DNA of 64,000 nucleotides from Paenibacillus kribbensis (GCF_002240415.1 NZ_CP020028.1:3683501-3747500), one strand, 5' to 3'. Shown: positions 43,708 through 53,568, counted from the first letter of the stretch. Program-made: numbers and translations. Notes: generated by a model from the sequence alone, not told the origin.

Positions 43708-44730
43708 TCATCGATTCGCCAGCGCAGCAACACGCTCATAGGCTGGCTTCGGACGGTGCGATTGATCGAATAAAAAAGGCCAGTTCTTCCGGCCTCTGAC
43801 CGGAAAGCCGTCCAGCCAGGTATAATCGTCGGCAGCCCCCCAGAATGTGACTGCACGGATACAGTCGCGGTATTCCCGCAGCAGACGGAAAACCGCCTCG
43901 TAAAGCTCCGCTTGCCGTTCCAGCATTTCCTTCGAAGGATGAAGCAGATCGGTACGTCTGTCATCGAAGCGGAAGACCGACAGATCCAGTTCCGTCAGTT
44001 GGAGCTGAAGTCCCAGCTCTGCATATTTTTCAATGGCTGCGCGGATGTCGTCCAGGGAAGGATCGAACAAATTCCAATGCGCCTGGAGACCAACGCCATG
44101 AATCGGCACTCCCTGATCCAGCAGTGACCGGACCAGCCGGTGGATACGATCCCGCTTGTAAGGATGAGACTCATTATAGTCGTTGTAGAACAGCAGCGCC
44201 TTGGGATCTGCTTCATGCGCATATTCAAAAGCTTTGGCGATAAAATCAGGTCCGGCGATGTCCAGCCATTTCGACGGGCGAAGGAACGCCTCCTTGTCTG
44301 CCGCGTCGTCTGAGATGACCTCATTCGCCACATCCCAGCAGTATACAGTATCCTTGTACCGGCCGACCACCGTCCGGATATGCGAGCGGAGCCGTTCCAG
44401 CAGCAAGGTGCGATCCGCCGGGCCGCCTTGTCCGTTCTCAAACAGCCAATTCGGCGTTTGATTATGCCAGACCAGTGTGTGGCCGCGCATTGCCATCCGA
44501 TGCTCCTTGGCAAATGCAGCTAGCCGGTCAGCAGCCTCGAAGGTATACACCGCCTCCTCTGGATGCAAGCTTGAGAACTTCATTTCATTCTCCGCTGTAA
44601 TACTGTTAAAGTGGTGAGCAAGCAACGATTTCTGACTCTCAATGGTTACAGGATTGACCGCCGCTCCAATTTTGAAATCGTCTTTGTACAATTCTTTTAA
44701 TGAAGCTTCTTGCCGTGTCGACAAAATCAT
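43708..44730 (-). CDS. Intracellular GH10 endo-1,4-beta-xylanase
   Basis: 340 residues with no signal peptide. GH10 landmarks: TAENEMKFSSLHPEE, RGHTLVWHNQTPNWLF, acid/base Glu in WDVANEVISD and nucleophile Glu in LQLTELDLSVF, then VTFWGAADDYTWLDGFP. The lack of a signal peptide places it with cytoplasmic GH10 enzymes that cut imported xylo- or aldouronate oligosaccharides. The ATG at 44730 has AAGGAGG upstream. It is the last gene of the transporter-hydrolase cluster, 34 bases after the GH43 stop. Confidence 0.95.
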   Translation of the reverse strand: MILSTRQEASLKELYKDDFKIGAAVNPVTIESQKSLLAHHFNSITAENEMKFSSLHPEEAVYTFEAADRLAAFAKEHRMAMRGHTLVWHNQTPNWLFENGQGGPADRTLLLERLRSHIRTVVGRYKDTVYCWDVANEVISDDAADKEAFLRPSKWLDIAGPDFIAKAFEYAHEADPKALLFYNDYNESHPYKRDRIHRLVRSLLDQGVPIHGVGLQAHWNLFDPSLDDIRAAIEKYAELGLQLQLTELDLSVFRFDDRRTDLLHPSKEMLERQAELYEAVFRLLREYRDCIRAVTFWGAADDYTWLDGFPVRGRKNWPFLFDQSHRPKPAYERVAALANR

Positions 44731-44764
44731 CCTTCTCCTCCTTGTGCAGGCTACCGGCAAACAC

Positions 44765-46330
44765 TTACTGCTGCTTAGCCTGATACTCAAACCAATCGAA
44801 TCGCGCAGGCACCCCGCTTGGGTGGCCATTTCCTGTTGCATACAGACCAATGACTACCCCGGTGAAGCACATTTTATTCACAAAATCCTCTGGAGACAAC
44901 GCCCGTGCCGGACCTGCAGCTATACTGGACCAGTTCTCGTCATCCTCCGAATAGGACAGAGTATACTCATTCTCAGTCGCTTCGATTTTTAGCAAAAGTC
45001 GCTCCGCTTCTGTCTCAGCCTCATAGACGATCCGGGATTCTCCACGAATGGTCAGACGCGCCATGACCCGATTGCGGTCTCCAGAACGCAACACCCCAAT
45101 CTCATAATGGGCATCCTCATCCCGGCGTGCGCATAATCCAGCCTCTTCACCTTCAGCAGTTGGCGCAAACGACATGCAAGTGATGAAACTTGCCAGCGTA
45201 TGCTGCTGCCTTTTACCTGCAAAAGCGATCTGGCCGACATCCCCGAGTCCTGCCGCCTGTCCGCGCAGTGTCAAAGACCCGGGAGCTTCATCAAGCGAAT
45301 AACTGCCATCGGGCGGATTTCGCACAAAGATCCACTCGGGTCCGAGATGGTCTGCGGCAAAGTCGTCCCGGCCTTCGCCCGCAGCGGTGCCCGGCGCTTG
45401 GGGCGCCGCTGCGGGCAGACGCGCAACCGACATTTCCAGCTTGACACAGCCCTCGTTATTGTCAATATGCGGCCATTCGTCCTTCCAGATGACCGGAGCC
45501 AGAAAGGTTTCCCGACCGAGTACGCTGTAACCGTTCTCTGTCAACCGAACGCCGAGAAAAACAGACCACCAATTACCGTTTACATCTTCCACCAGATCAG
45601 CATGGCCCAAATACTGAATTGGATGATCAAGCCCCCGATGCGTCAGGATCGGCTCTGGATAACGCTCAAACGGACCATAAGGATTGTCGCTCCGTCCGAC
45701 GATCTCCCGGTGTTCCTTCGCTGTTCCCCCAGAGGCGGACATCATATAATACATTCCGTTAATCTTGTATAAATGAGGTCCTTCCGTCCATGGACCTCCA
45801 TCGCCGCGCCAGACCACCTGCGGCTCGGAAAGCGCTTCTCCAGTCGCAATATTGATTTCATACTGGATGACATGGGAGTCGTAGTCCGCTCCCTGCTGTG
45901 CGCTGACGTACACCTTGCCGTCATCGTCAAAAAACAGCGAAGGATCAATACCGCCGTATGGAACATGGATCGGCTCCGACCAAGGTCCGGCCGGAGCCGC
46001 CGCTGTAACATAGAAATTCCCGATCCCTCCTACATCGGTTGTGATCATGTAGAAGATGCCTTCAAAATAACGGAGTGACGGTGCATAAATGCCATCAGAG
46101 CTCTTGCGATCCGTCAGATCAAGCTGATTGGGCTGGTTCAGCACATGACCGATTTGTTCCCAGTGAATCAGATCCCGACTCTGGAAGATTGGAACGCCGG
46201 GAAAATATTCAAACGAACTGCAAATCAGATAAAAGTACTCTCCCGCCCTGACAATGCTTGGATCTGGATAAAAGCCGGGAAGTATGGGATTTGAGTAACG
46301 AATGGTTTGCGATACCAATTGATCATTCAT
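44765..46330 (-). CDS. GH43 beta-xylosidase (arabinofuranosidase possible)
   Basis: 521 residues, no signal peptide. A five-bladed propeller with the base Asp in NPILPGFYPDPSIVRAG, the pKa-modulating Asp in YGGIDPSLFFDDDG and the acid Glu in GPWTEGPHLYKING; LGHADLVEDVNGNWW and a C-terminal beta-sandwich (about 320-521) give the GH43_11/12-like two-domain layout. It removes xylose from imported xylooligosaccharides. Its ATG directly follows the stop of the permease gene (TAG-ATG). Confidence 0.92.
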   Translation of the reverse strand: MNDQLVSQTIRYSNPILPGFYPDPSIVRAGEYFYLICSSFEYFPGVPIFQSRDLIHWEQIGHVLNQPNQLDLTDRKSSDGIYAPSLRYFEGIFYMITTDVGGIGNFYVTAAAPAGPWSEPIHVPYGGIDPSLFFDDDGKVYVSAQQGADYDSHVIQYEINIATGEALSEPQVVWRGDGGPWTEGPHLYKINGMYYMMSASGGTAKEHREIVGRSDNPYGPFERYPEPILTHRGLDHPIQYLGHADLVEDVNGNWWSVFLGVRLTENGYSVLGRETFLAPVIWKDEWPHIDNNEGCVKLEMSVARLPAAAPQAPGTAAGEGRDDFAADHLGPEWIFVRNPPDGSYSLDEAPGSLTLRGQAAGLGDVGQIAFAGKRQQHTLASFITCMSFAPTAEGEEAGLCARRDEDAHYEIGVLRSGDRNRVMARLTIRGESRIVYEAETEAERLLLKIEATENEYTLSYSEDDENWSSIAAGPARALSPEDFVNKMCFTGVVIGLYATGNGHPSGVPARFDWFEYQAKQQ

Positions 46331-47284
46331 CTATTCCTTCACACTCCCTACGTTAAGTCCAACAACAAAATATTTTTGCATGAACGGATACACTACCAGG
46401 ATCGGAATAGAAGCTACTACAGTGATAGCGGCGCGAATTGAAATGGGTGTAACCTGGGTAGCATGCTCCATTCCAACACCATTCGACACGGCAGGATTGC
46501 TGTTGGCATTCATACTGGAGGAGAGCAGCTTCATTAACTCGTATTGCAGCGTGCTCAGCTCCTGTTTGGACGAGGTATACAAAAAAGCGTCGAACCAGGA
46601 GTTCCAGGCACCTACCGCAACAAACAACGCAATGGTAGCCAACACAGGCTTGCAGAGCGGTAAAATAACTCTCCAGAAAATTTTAAAATCTCCTGCCCCA
46701 TCTATTCTGGCTGATTCCACCAAGCTCTCTGGAATCGTGTAGATATAGGTACGGATAACAATCAGGTTAAATGCGCTGACCATTGATGGCAGTACATATA
46801 CCAAAAAACTATTAATTAGATTCAGGTCCTTCATCAGAAAATAGCCAGGAATCAGACCTGCGTTAAAATACATTGTCAGGACAAAAATCGTTGTAATAGG
46901 CTTGCGGAATACATATTCCCGCCGGCTGAGCGTATAAGCCAGCATTGTGGTCAAGAAAATATTCAGCAAGGTCGAAATCACGGTACGTGCAACCGAAATC
47001 AGGAATGCATCATAAATAGTACCCGAAGCAAATACCGCTTTATAATTCTGCAAGGTGAACTGCCGAGGCCATAGATAGAGGCCGCCTCTGATCGTGTCAT
47101 TCCCCGCATTAAACGAAACTACAATCGTATTTAGGAACGGATACAAGGTAACAATGACCAGGATAATCATAAATATTGTATTAAATGTGTTGAAAATGAA
47201 CGGCTCTACTCCCCTGCTTCCTGGGCGGCGTCTGGAGAGTGCAATTGTGCTCCCTGGACCGGACGTCTGAGTTCTCCTCATCAT
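46331..47284 (-). CDS. Carbohydrate ABC transporter permease, LplC/YtcP type
   Basis: 317 residues with six membrane helices after a basic, Ser-rich N terminus. The inner-loop EAA motif that docks the ATPase is ESARIDGAGDFKIFWRVILP. Ends MQKYFVVGLNVGSVKE, typical of this group. It pairs with the LplB-type permease just upstream (the genes touch at 47284). No ATPase gene is present here; these systems usually share a general MsmX-type ATPase. Confidence 0.93.
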   Translation of the reverse strand: MMRRTQTSGPGSTIALSRRRPGSRGVEPFIFNTFNTIFMIILVIVTLYPFLNTIVVSFNAGNDTIRGGLYLWPRQFTLQNYKAVFASGTIYDAFLISVARTVISTLLNIFLTTMLAYTLSRREYVFRKPITTIFVLTMYFNAGLIPGYFLMKDLNLINSFLVYVLPSMVSAFNLIVIRTYIYTIPESLVESARIDGAGDFKIFWRVILPLCKPVLATIALFVAVGAWNSWFDAFLYTSSKQELSTLQYELMKLLSSSMNANSNPAVSNGVGMEHATQVTPISIRAAITVVASIPILVVYPFMQKYFVVGLNVGSVKE

Positions 47285-48279
47285 TATAATAGCCTCTCTT
47301 CCCCAAGCCGCTTGGCTGTCCAGTTTGCGAGCAGCAGCATTGTAATGCTGACGACGGTCTTGAATATGCCTCCCGCGGTGGCCAATGAATAGTTACCCTG
47401 CGCAATACCGTATTTGAGGACAAAAATATCAATCGTTTCTGACCAGTCCACAACAAGTCCGTTGCCTAGCAAATACTGTACTTCAAACCCGGCTTCCAAA
47501 ATATGTCCAATTGACATAATCAGCAGGATAATAATGGTTGGCTTAATACCTGGCAAAGTGATGTTCCACATTTTTTGATACCTGTTGGCTCCGTCAATAT
47601 CTGCGGCTTCATACAAAGCCGGATCAATGGAGGCCATAGCAGCCAAATAAATAATCGTATTCCAGCCGACTTCTTTCCAAACGTGTGAAGCTCCTACTAC
47701 TCCCCAGAAATACTTCCCTTCGCTCAACCATAGAATTGGTTTATCAATCAAATGCAGCTTCAGCAACACATCGTTGATAATGCCGTCAGAGGCAAGGGAA
47801 GTGGCAACAATCCCCGTAACGATAATCCATGACAAAAAGTGTGGCAAATATGAAATCGTCTGGACGGTTCTCTTCCAGAAAAGCTTTTTAATTTCATTAA
47901 GCAGCAGCGCCAGAATAATGGCAGTGACAAAACCCAAAATCAGGTTGATCATACTCATAGCAAGTGTATTGCGAAGGACTCGCATAAAATTATCATCTGT
48001 AAACAGGAACTTGAAATGCTTGAAGCCAACCCAGGTTTGTTCATCAAAGCTTCGCGCTGGCTTGTAATCCTGAAATGCCATCGACCAACCCCAGATTGGC
48101 ACATAAGCAAATAAGACTATATAAGCAAGCAGAGGAACTGACATATAGATAAGTTGTCTCTGCTCCTTGACAGTAGCCCAGGTCAGCCGTTTGTTGCTGC
48201 GTTTCTTCTTCGGGTCGACCGGGTTAACTGGCTTGGCGCCAATTGCAATCTCCTCCATAGTATCAAACTCCCTATCCAT
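47284..48279 (-). CDS. Carbohydrate ABC transporter permease, LplB type
   Basis: 331 residues with six membrane helices. The EAA motif is YEAADIDGANRYQKMWNITL. LLAYIVLFAYVPIWGWSMAF and WVGFKHFKFLFTDDNF are typical of LplB permeases. It forms the membrane channel with the LplC partner. A hairpin (48290-48321) separates it from the binding-protein gene. Confidence 0.93.
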   Translation of the reverse strand: MDREFDTMEEIAIGAKPVNPVDPKKKRSNKRLTWATVKEQRQLIYMSVPLLAYIVLFAYVPIWGWSMAFQDYKPARSFDEQTWVGFKHFKFLFTDDNFMRVLRNTLAMSMINLILGFVTAIILALLLNEIKKLFWKRTVQTISYLPHFLSWIIVTGIVATSLASDGIINDVLLKLHLIDKPILWLSEGKYFWGVVGASHVWKEVGWNTIIYLAAMASIDPALYEAADIDGANRYQKMWNITLPGIKPTIIILLIMSIGHILEAGFEVQYLLGNGLVVDWSETIDIFVLKYGIAQGNYSLATAGGIFKTVVSITMLLLANWTAKRLGEERLL

Positions 48280-48289
48280 CCTTTAATTA

Positions 48290-48321
48290 TCGGAAAGGGA
48301 GGACTTCTCCCTTTCCGATTT
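48290..48321 (-). terminator. Intercistronic hairpin after the binding-protein gene
   Basis: ATCGGAAAGGGAG / CTCCCTTTCCGAT with a 5-base loop. The T tail is weak (TAATTAAA), so it probably stabilises or partly terminates the mRNA, giving more binding protein than permease. Confidence 0.6.
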
Positions 48322-48329
48322 AGGCATTG

Positions 48330-48368
48330 TTCTATTTAATAGTTCTATTTAGTAGCTCTATTTAGTAG
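48330..48368. repeat. Three tandem 13-bp repeats across a stop codon
   Basis: TTCTATTTAATAG, TTCTATTTAGTAG and CTCTATTTAGTAG in a row. The right unit contains the last codons and stop of the solute-binding protein gene (minus strand). Confidence 0.7.
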
Positions 48369-50052
48369 TCCAGTTGTCAATTCTCCACTTCAGCACTTCG
48401 TTTATTTTGTCTTCATAGCCCTTGATGTCAAGCCTGTGAATCTCGGAGGTGTATTCGTTCCATACAGAGTCGAAGTCGGACGGATTTGACAGGATTGCTT
48501 TAGGCAGATACTTTGTAGAAATCTCGTTCAGCTTTGTGCTGGCAATCTTGGCCGGAGAGCCATCCACGAGGTCGACAGACCAGGCCGGATAGTAGACCGG
48601 GTTCTCAGGAGGAGCACTGAAGAAGTCAACGTAGCTGTTAAACCCGTATGCCTTCAGAACTTCCTTGTCGAACGGCTTCAAGCTTGCCTGATACTCTTCA
48701 GGCTGGTTGCTTGCCGAGGTGGCGTTACCGTCGCTAAAATAACCCTCCAGCTTCGGTGCGGTGGCGTAGAAAGCCTCTGCCTTGTTGGCGAGCTTCCAGG
48801 TAGCATCCTCAGCGTTATTACGCTGCTCTTGCGTTTTCATGAAGCGACCTTTCTCATTGACGTAGTAATCCTCGCCTTCAACACCCCAAGTAAGCAGCTT
48901 TTGCCATTTTTCATCCATTAGCTTATCGAGTACCTTGATTATTTTTACCGGGTCCTTGGCGTTAACAGTAATACCATAACCATTGTTCAGATTAAGCGCC
49001 GGACGGTCCCGATAATAATCCTTGGTGCTGGAATCGTATACCAGCGGGAAGCCTACATATGTCCGTTCCAACTTCTTCTGCGTCTTCAGCGAATCCTCGG
49101 CTTTGCCAAAGTTCCAGTGTTGGTCAAACATCCCCAGTACGTTACCGTTAGACAACTTCGCCATGTACTGATCATAGTTCTGTGTGAACGTTTCCTTATC
49201 GAGCAAGCCTTGAGCATTGATTTCGTTCAGCTTCTGGTAGTACTTCTTGGCATAATCCTTATCAGCAAAAATTTCTGCTACACCATCGTTTACAACTACA
49301 CCGCCATCGTTTGGATGACCAATCAAATGTTGTGGAGGATTCAGCAATCCCCAGTTTTTCCAGTCATAGTTCAGGACTTCAAAACCAATAGTTGGACTGC
49401 CATCAATCGTTGGATATTTCGTTTTGTACTTCGCAATCAGATCGAAGTATTCGTCCAGTGTCTTAGGAGCCGGATAGTTGAACTCCTTGAGAACGGCCTT
49501 TTGAATCCAGAAGGCAGGACCACTGTAATAGGTATCGGCAACTTCACCGTTATAGGCGCCGTAGTTTGGCAAATAGTAAATATGTCCGTCATTAGGGTCC
49601 TTCATCTGATTCCAATACTTTTCATAGTGTTTCTTCAAATTAGGCGCGTGTTTCTCGATCAGATCCTCCAGCGGGATGACCGCTCCGGCGGCCGTCAGCT
49701 TCGTGTCCGCCGAGATCAAGTCCGGGTAATCCCCGCCAGCAATCATAACGCCGAGCTTCTGGTTCTTGTCGCCCGCAAGAAATTCAAATTTGAAAGTGAC
49801 GCCAAGCTCATCCTCTATCTTTTTATAAATCTTGTTGTCCGCTGTCGGCTGCTGCCCAGCCTCATTCAAGAACATCGAGATTTCAATAGGATTCGCCGCA
49901 CCAACTTCCCCACTGCTGGCATTGTTCGCTGCGGAATTTCCAGCGTTTGCATCCTTGCTGTTGCCGCCGATTGAGCAACCGGATAGAACAACGCTCAGTG
50001 ACAAAAGTGCGGCCGCTCCGATGTAGAGCAACGATTTTTTTCTGTCCCCCAT
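48358..50052 (-). CDS. Solute-binding lipoprotein of the LplA type (oligosaccharide ABC transporter)
   Basis: 564 residues. Signal peptide with lipobox LSGC (Cys at about 26), then a Ser/Asn-rich linker and a large family 1-type binding fold (EISMFLNEAGQQPTADNKIY, FEFLAGDKNQKLGVMIAGGD, YPDLISADTKL). The size and sequence match the LplA/YtcQ group that binds aldouronates or xylooligosaccharides in Paenibacillus. The start is ATG with CGGAGG upstream; a cre-like site lies 35 bases upstream. Confidence 0.93.
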   Translation of the reverse strand: MGDRKKSLLYIGAAALLSLSVVLSGCSIGGNSKDANAGNSAANNASSGEVGAANPIEISMFLNEAGQQPTADNKIYKKIEDELGVTFKFEFLAGDKNQKLGVMIAGGDYPDLISADTKLTAAGAVIPLEDLIEKHAPNLKKHYEKYWNQMKDPNDGHIYYLPNYGAYNGEVADTYYSGPAFWIQKAVLKEFNYPAPKTLDEYFDLIAKYKTKYPTIDGSPTIGFEVLNYDWKNWGLLNPPQHLIGHPNDGGVVVNDGVAEIFADKDYAKKYYQKLNEINAQGLLDKETFTQNYDQYMAKLSNGNVLGMFDQHWNFGKAEDSLKTQKKLERTYVGFPLVYDSSTKDYYRDRPALNLNNGYGITVNAKDPVKIIKVLDKLMDEKWQKLLTWGVEGEDYYVNEKGRFMKTQEQRNNAEDATWKLANKAEAFYATAPKLEGYFSDGNATSASNQPEEYQASLKPFDKEVLKAYGFNSYVDFFSAPPENPVYYPAWSVDLVDGSPAKIASTKLNEISTKYLPKAILSNPSDFDSVWNEYTSEIHRLDIKGYEDKINEVLKWRIDNWTTK

Positions 50053-50086
50053 AAGGCACCTCCGAAAAGTTTTGTTACACTAGGAA

Positions 50087-50100
50087 TGAAAGCCCTTTCA
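50087..50100. promoter_or_regulatory. cre-like site upstream of the binding-protein gene
   Basis: TGAAAGCCCTTTCA is a perfect palindrome matching the cre consensus except at one of the central CG bases. It lies in the 70-base gap between the second response regulator and the transporter genes. Confidence 0.6.
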
Positions 50101-50122
50101 CTTAATTGTTTTTAGTGTAAAT

Positions 50123-51706
50123 TTATATCTGGTTGGAAACTATATTCGAATTAAAGCTTTTCCCGTGAAAAGCTTTGATTTTCTTATATTCGTTTGGTGA
50201 CATACCCAAGCGCTTCTCAAATTGCTTCAAGAAATGGTTATAGCTGGTGTACCCAACCATTTCCGACAATTCACTGTTCTTGTATTGGTTCATGCGAAGC
50301 AGGCGGCTTGCCTCTTCAATCCTCAGATCATGGAGCAATACGTTGAACCCGATACCGTTTTTGCGTATCAGCAATTGCCCCAGATAAGCAGGATGCAGAA
50401 AGAATCGCTCTGCCAGCTGTTTGATGGTCAGACCTTCCCGGAAATGACTGCGGATGTAGTCATTGATATCCTGCACGATTCCCTGAGGCTCAATCATGCT
50501 CTGTCTGAGAAGAAGCTCAAAGCAAACCTGTCCACAAGAACGCAGCATCCCGATCATATCGTCAAAAGTCAGCAACGCCTCGTCCATATTGGGGATGTCG
50601 AACAGATAGCCGGAAGGCCCCCTCTCGCTGGCAATATGAACACTCATATACGCCCTGATTTCGTGCAGAAGAAAGACGACAAATTTCCGAACCTCATCGG
50701 GATACACTCGCGTCTCCCGGAACAATTGCTCCATCGAATCAACAATCGACTGATAGCCAGCATAGTCGATGATTTCAAACGCCTCTAAAATGCGTTCCAA
50801 AAGTTCCACCTGATTGTGGCAATGTTGAAACACGCTTCCTTCAATCATGTCATAACGGATAATGCAGTTCTCTTCCAACTCATAAAACGCATGCAGCAGC
50901 GCCTTCGCCGCCGTCTTGTAGGCTGCTCTGATTCCAGTTATTGAGCCTGCCGAGGCACCAACTGCCATGAAAACACGAAAGCCCGCCAGGCGGCGAGCCA
51001 GTGCTTCTATAGTCTTCCCAGCACTAACTCCCCCACCTTGATACGCGGAGTCGCCGAACACAATGACGAAATGTTCCATGGACAGATGCAGCAGATAAGC
51101 TGTCTCCAGGCCATCCAGGAACTCGAGTGCAAACTTGCCCAGTCGTGCGGACTGCTCTCGATGCACCTGCACCAGACATACATTCCATGATTCGGCGGAT
51201 CGGGACAGAGATTCCAAGAAATCGATGCCCTCAGCGGACATCGACTGGCCCAGCAGCACCTCCTTGATCATCTGCAGCACCTCTTCCCGACGGGCAATCT
51301 GGCTGATATAATGGCGCTCCCGCTCCGCCAGCAGTTCGCGCTGGATTGCCCGAATCTCCAGTTCAGTCTGCTCCTCATCCAAAGGCTTCAGCAGATAACG
51401 GGCGACTTTGTATTTGAGAGCCTTTCGAGCGTAATCAAAGTCACTGTGCCCGGTAAGGATGATGAATTTCGTGGAGAGATTCCCTCTTTGCCGCCATTCT
51501 TTAATCATTTCCAAGCCATCCATTATCGGCATGTGGATATCCACCATCACAAGGTCTGGCCCTAGTTCCTCCATTAGCCTCAAACCATCCATTCCGTTGC
51601 CGCTAATGCCGCACACCTCAAAGCCCAGCTCTTCCCAATCAATCCATATCTGCATGCCCTCCAGTGCCCAAGGCTCGTCGTCAATCAGCAGCACTTTAAA
51701 CGCCAT
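50123..51706 (-). CDS. YesN-type response regulator with AraC HTH (proximal)
   Basis: 527 residues. Receiver domain 1-125 with KVLLIDDEPWALEGMQIWID (acidic pocket), phospho-acceptor Asp in DLVMVDIHMPIMDGLEM, Thr in IILTGHSDF and Lys in YLLKPLDEEQ. A middle signalling region (about 130-410) and C-terminal AraC HTH pair (LTIKQLAERFFLHPAYLGQL, NSELSEMVGYTSYNHFLKQF) follow. It should activate the adjacent transporter-hydrolase genes. The start at 51706 (MAFKV) has GGAGGG upstream and overlaps the kinase stop. Confidence 0.94.
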   Translation of the reverse strand: MAFKVLLIDDEPWALEGMQIWIDWEELGFEVCGISGNGMDGLRLMEELGPDLVMVDIHMPIMDGLEMIKEWRQRGNLSTKFIILTGHSDFDYARKALKYKVARYLLKPLDEEQTELEIRAIQRELLAERERHYISQIARREEVLQMIKEVLLGQSMSAEGIDFLESLSRSAESWNVCLVQVHREQSARLGKFALEFLDGLETAYLLHLSMEHFVIVFGDSAYQGGGVSAGKTIEALARRLAGFRVFMAVGASAGSITGIRAAYKTAAKALLHAFYELEENCIIRYDMIEGSVFQHCHNQVELLERILEAFEIIDYAGYQSIVDSMEQLFRETRVYPDEVRKFVVFLLHEIRAYMSVHIASERGPSGYLFDIPNMDEALLTFDDMIGMLRSCGQVCFELLLRQSMIEPQGIVQDINDYIRSHFREGLTIKQLAERFFLHPAYLGQLLIRKNGIGFNVLLHDLRIEEASRLLRMNQYKNSELSEMVGYTSYNHFLKQFEKRLGMSPNEYKKIKAFHGKSFNSNIVSNQI

Positions 51707-53519
51707 TGCCCTTCCCTCCTTCTCCACCCTGCCATTCCAGCAACTGCATCGGAATTTCGAAGGCCACCTCGGTACCTTCTCCCACCTTGCTAGTCAGGTT
51801 AAAACTCACCCTGCCGTTGTAGTACAACTCCAGCCGTCGGTATACATTGCGGATGCCAATATTACCTCCTATAGTCTCCTTTTCGCTGCGCATGTTGTAC
51901 AAAACCTCCTTTAACCGTCCCTCGTCAATACCTTTGCCATTATCCGCTACAACCACACGCAGCCGCTCATTGGCTACTTCGGCGCGGATTTTGACAACTC
52001 CAAGCCCTTCGATGGCCTGTATGCCATACTTGCAGGCGTTCTCCGCGAGTTGTTGAATACTCATCTTCGGTATCTTGTAGTAACGCGCTTCTTCGGTGAT
52101 TTCGATGGAATACTCAAATTTGTCCTGGAAGCGGAATTTCTCGATGCCGAGATACATCACGGTAAAATTGATCTCTTCCTCCAGCAGCACCAGATCGTCC
52201 TTCCAGTTCAGCAAGCGGCGGAGTAGCTTCGACAAGTTCTTGATGATGTCTTTAACATCCGTGTAATTGTTTTTGGTGCTGACCACTAGAAGCGCATTCA
52301 GCGTATTGAACAGGAAATGGGGATTCATCTGACTCTGCAGCAGGTTGAGCTCAGCTCGGACGCGCTCGGCTTCCTGGCTTTTTTGCTGAATCTCCAGCTT
52401 ATACACATTATTGATCAAGGAATGGATCTGGGAGGTCATCATGTTAAAGTTGCGGATCAGATGCCCGATTTCGTCGCGCCCCTCATCGATTGTGATCAAG
52501 TCGAACTTCTCGTTCCTTACCTTTTGCATATGCCGGGCCAAGCGCTTGACCCGGTGATTATACGAGCGCAGCATGACGTAAATGAACACCGAGGTGAACA
52601 GTGTAATCAGGCCGACCAGTACGCTAAAATAAAGCTGCATATCCAGCATGGCCTTGCTGACGCGCGTCCCCTGGGGCACGCCGATCAGCTTCCACCCCCG
52701 CACATAGCTGGCGTTACCGATCGGCATGATATGCAGATCATTGTCCGCCTCTTTGTCCATTTTGAACAAAGGAAAACTGGAGGTGTTCTCGCGCTGGTAT
52801 CCGCTGTCCATAGATACGATGATCTCGTTCTGGTCGTTAACCAGATAGAGATCCAGGTAATTCCGCTCGCGGGCGATGACATCGTAAAAGCGGCTGAGAT
52901 CGAAATCGATCCGCACCAGCTTCTGGTAAGAGTTGTTGACGTCGTAATTATCCATTTTCTCAACGACGCTGAGATAAGGCGTGGCAGTTGCGGGGGTTTT
53001 GACCCCCATGTCCAGATACGCAGACACCAGCACGGTTCCGTTGAACGACTTCCACGCCTGATACCAGGGACTGGCAAAAACCGATTCATTCAAGTCATAA
53101 TAGTCGCTGCCGGGCACGATCGTCGGATTGTCCGTGTAAATGCCGATCCGCTGGATCTGATTGTTCACCGGAATATAGGATGTGACCCGATGACGGAGCT
53201 GTTCGTTGAACGTATTATAGAAATCCAGCGAATCCTTATAATCACGGTCCAGAGTCTCGTACAGCAGCTTATCTGTAATCAGGGCATGACTGACCGCAAC
53301 TCCGCCATCAATCATGCCGTGGATATCCTTTCTCGCCCGCTCCAACGAAATTTGCAGATTCTGCTCTTCCCGCTCCTTGATCAGCCCGGACATCCGGTCC
53401 ATAAACAAATAATTGATTATGACAATAGGCAGCAAAATCCCGATTACATAAATCAGCATGAATTTGTAATTCAGCGGGATATCGTTCACTATACTGCGAA
53501 ATCTAAACTTTCTAATCAT
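51696..53519 (-). CDS. YesM-type sensor histidine kinase
   Basis: About 607 residues. TM1 (about 19-40), a large extracellular sensor region, TM2 (about 295-315), a HAMP domain (YNHRVKRLARHMQKVRNE) and a His_kinase domain with the phospho-acceptor in LNLLQSQMNPHFLFNTLNAL. ATPase N box IQQLAENACKYGI and G box VVADNGKGIDEG. It probably senses xylan oligosaccharides, directly or with the binding protein (inference). The start is uncertain (53519 or 53534). It is flanked on both sides by response regulator genes. Confidence 0.93.
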   Translation of the reverse strand: MIRKFRFRSIVNDIPLNYKFMLIYVIGILLPIVIINYLFMDRMSGLIKEREEQNLQISLERARKDIHGMIDGGVAVSHALITDKLLYETLDRDYKDSLDFYNTFNEQLRHRVTSYIPVNNQIQRIGIYTDNPTIVPGSDYYDLNESVFASPWYQAWKSFNGTVLVSAYLDMGVKTPATATPYLSVVEKMDNYDVNNSYQKLVRIDFDLSRFYDVIARERNYLDLYLVNDQNEIIVSMDSGYQRENTSSFPLFKMDKEADNDLHIMPIGNASYVRGWKLIGVPQGTRVSKAMLDMQLYFSVLVGLITLFTSVFIYVMLRSYNHRVKRLARHMQKVRNEKFDLITIDEGRDEIGHLIRNFNMMTSQIHSLINNVYKLEIQQKSQEAERVRAELNLLQSQMNPHFLFNTLNALLVVSTKNNYTDVKDIIKNLSKLLRRLLNWKDDLVLLEEEINFTVMYLGIEKFRFQDKFEYSIEITEEARYYKIPKMSIQQLAENACKYGIQAIEGLGVVKIRAEVANERLRVVVADNGKGIDEGRLKEVLYNMRSEKETIGGNIGIRNVYRRLELYYNGRVSFNLTSKVGEGTEVAFEIPMQLLEWQGGEGGKGNGV

Positions 53520-53568
53520 GGCTTCAACCACCATCTCCCATTGAACGTTCTTTCGGCCTGAGCCGTCT

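Noticed and set aside
48330..48368. Possible CRISPR-like array
   Set aside because: The 13-bp units are directly tandem with no spacers and there are no cas genes; this is a simple tandem repeat.
52317..53561. A 414-codon open frame on the plus strand opposite the histidine kinase
   Set aside because: Antisense shadow; the minus strand has clear HAMP, His and ATP-binding motifs.
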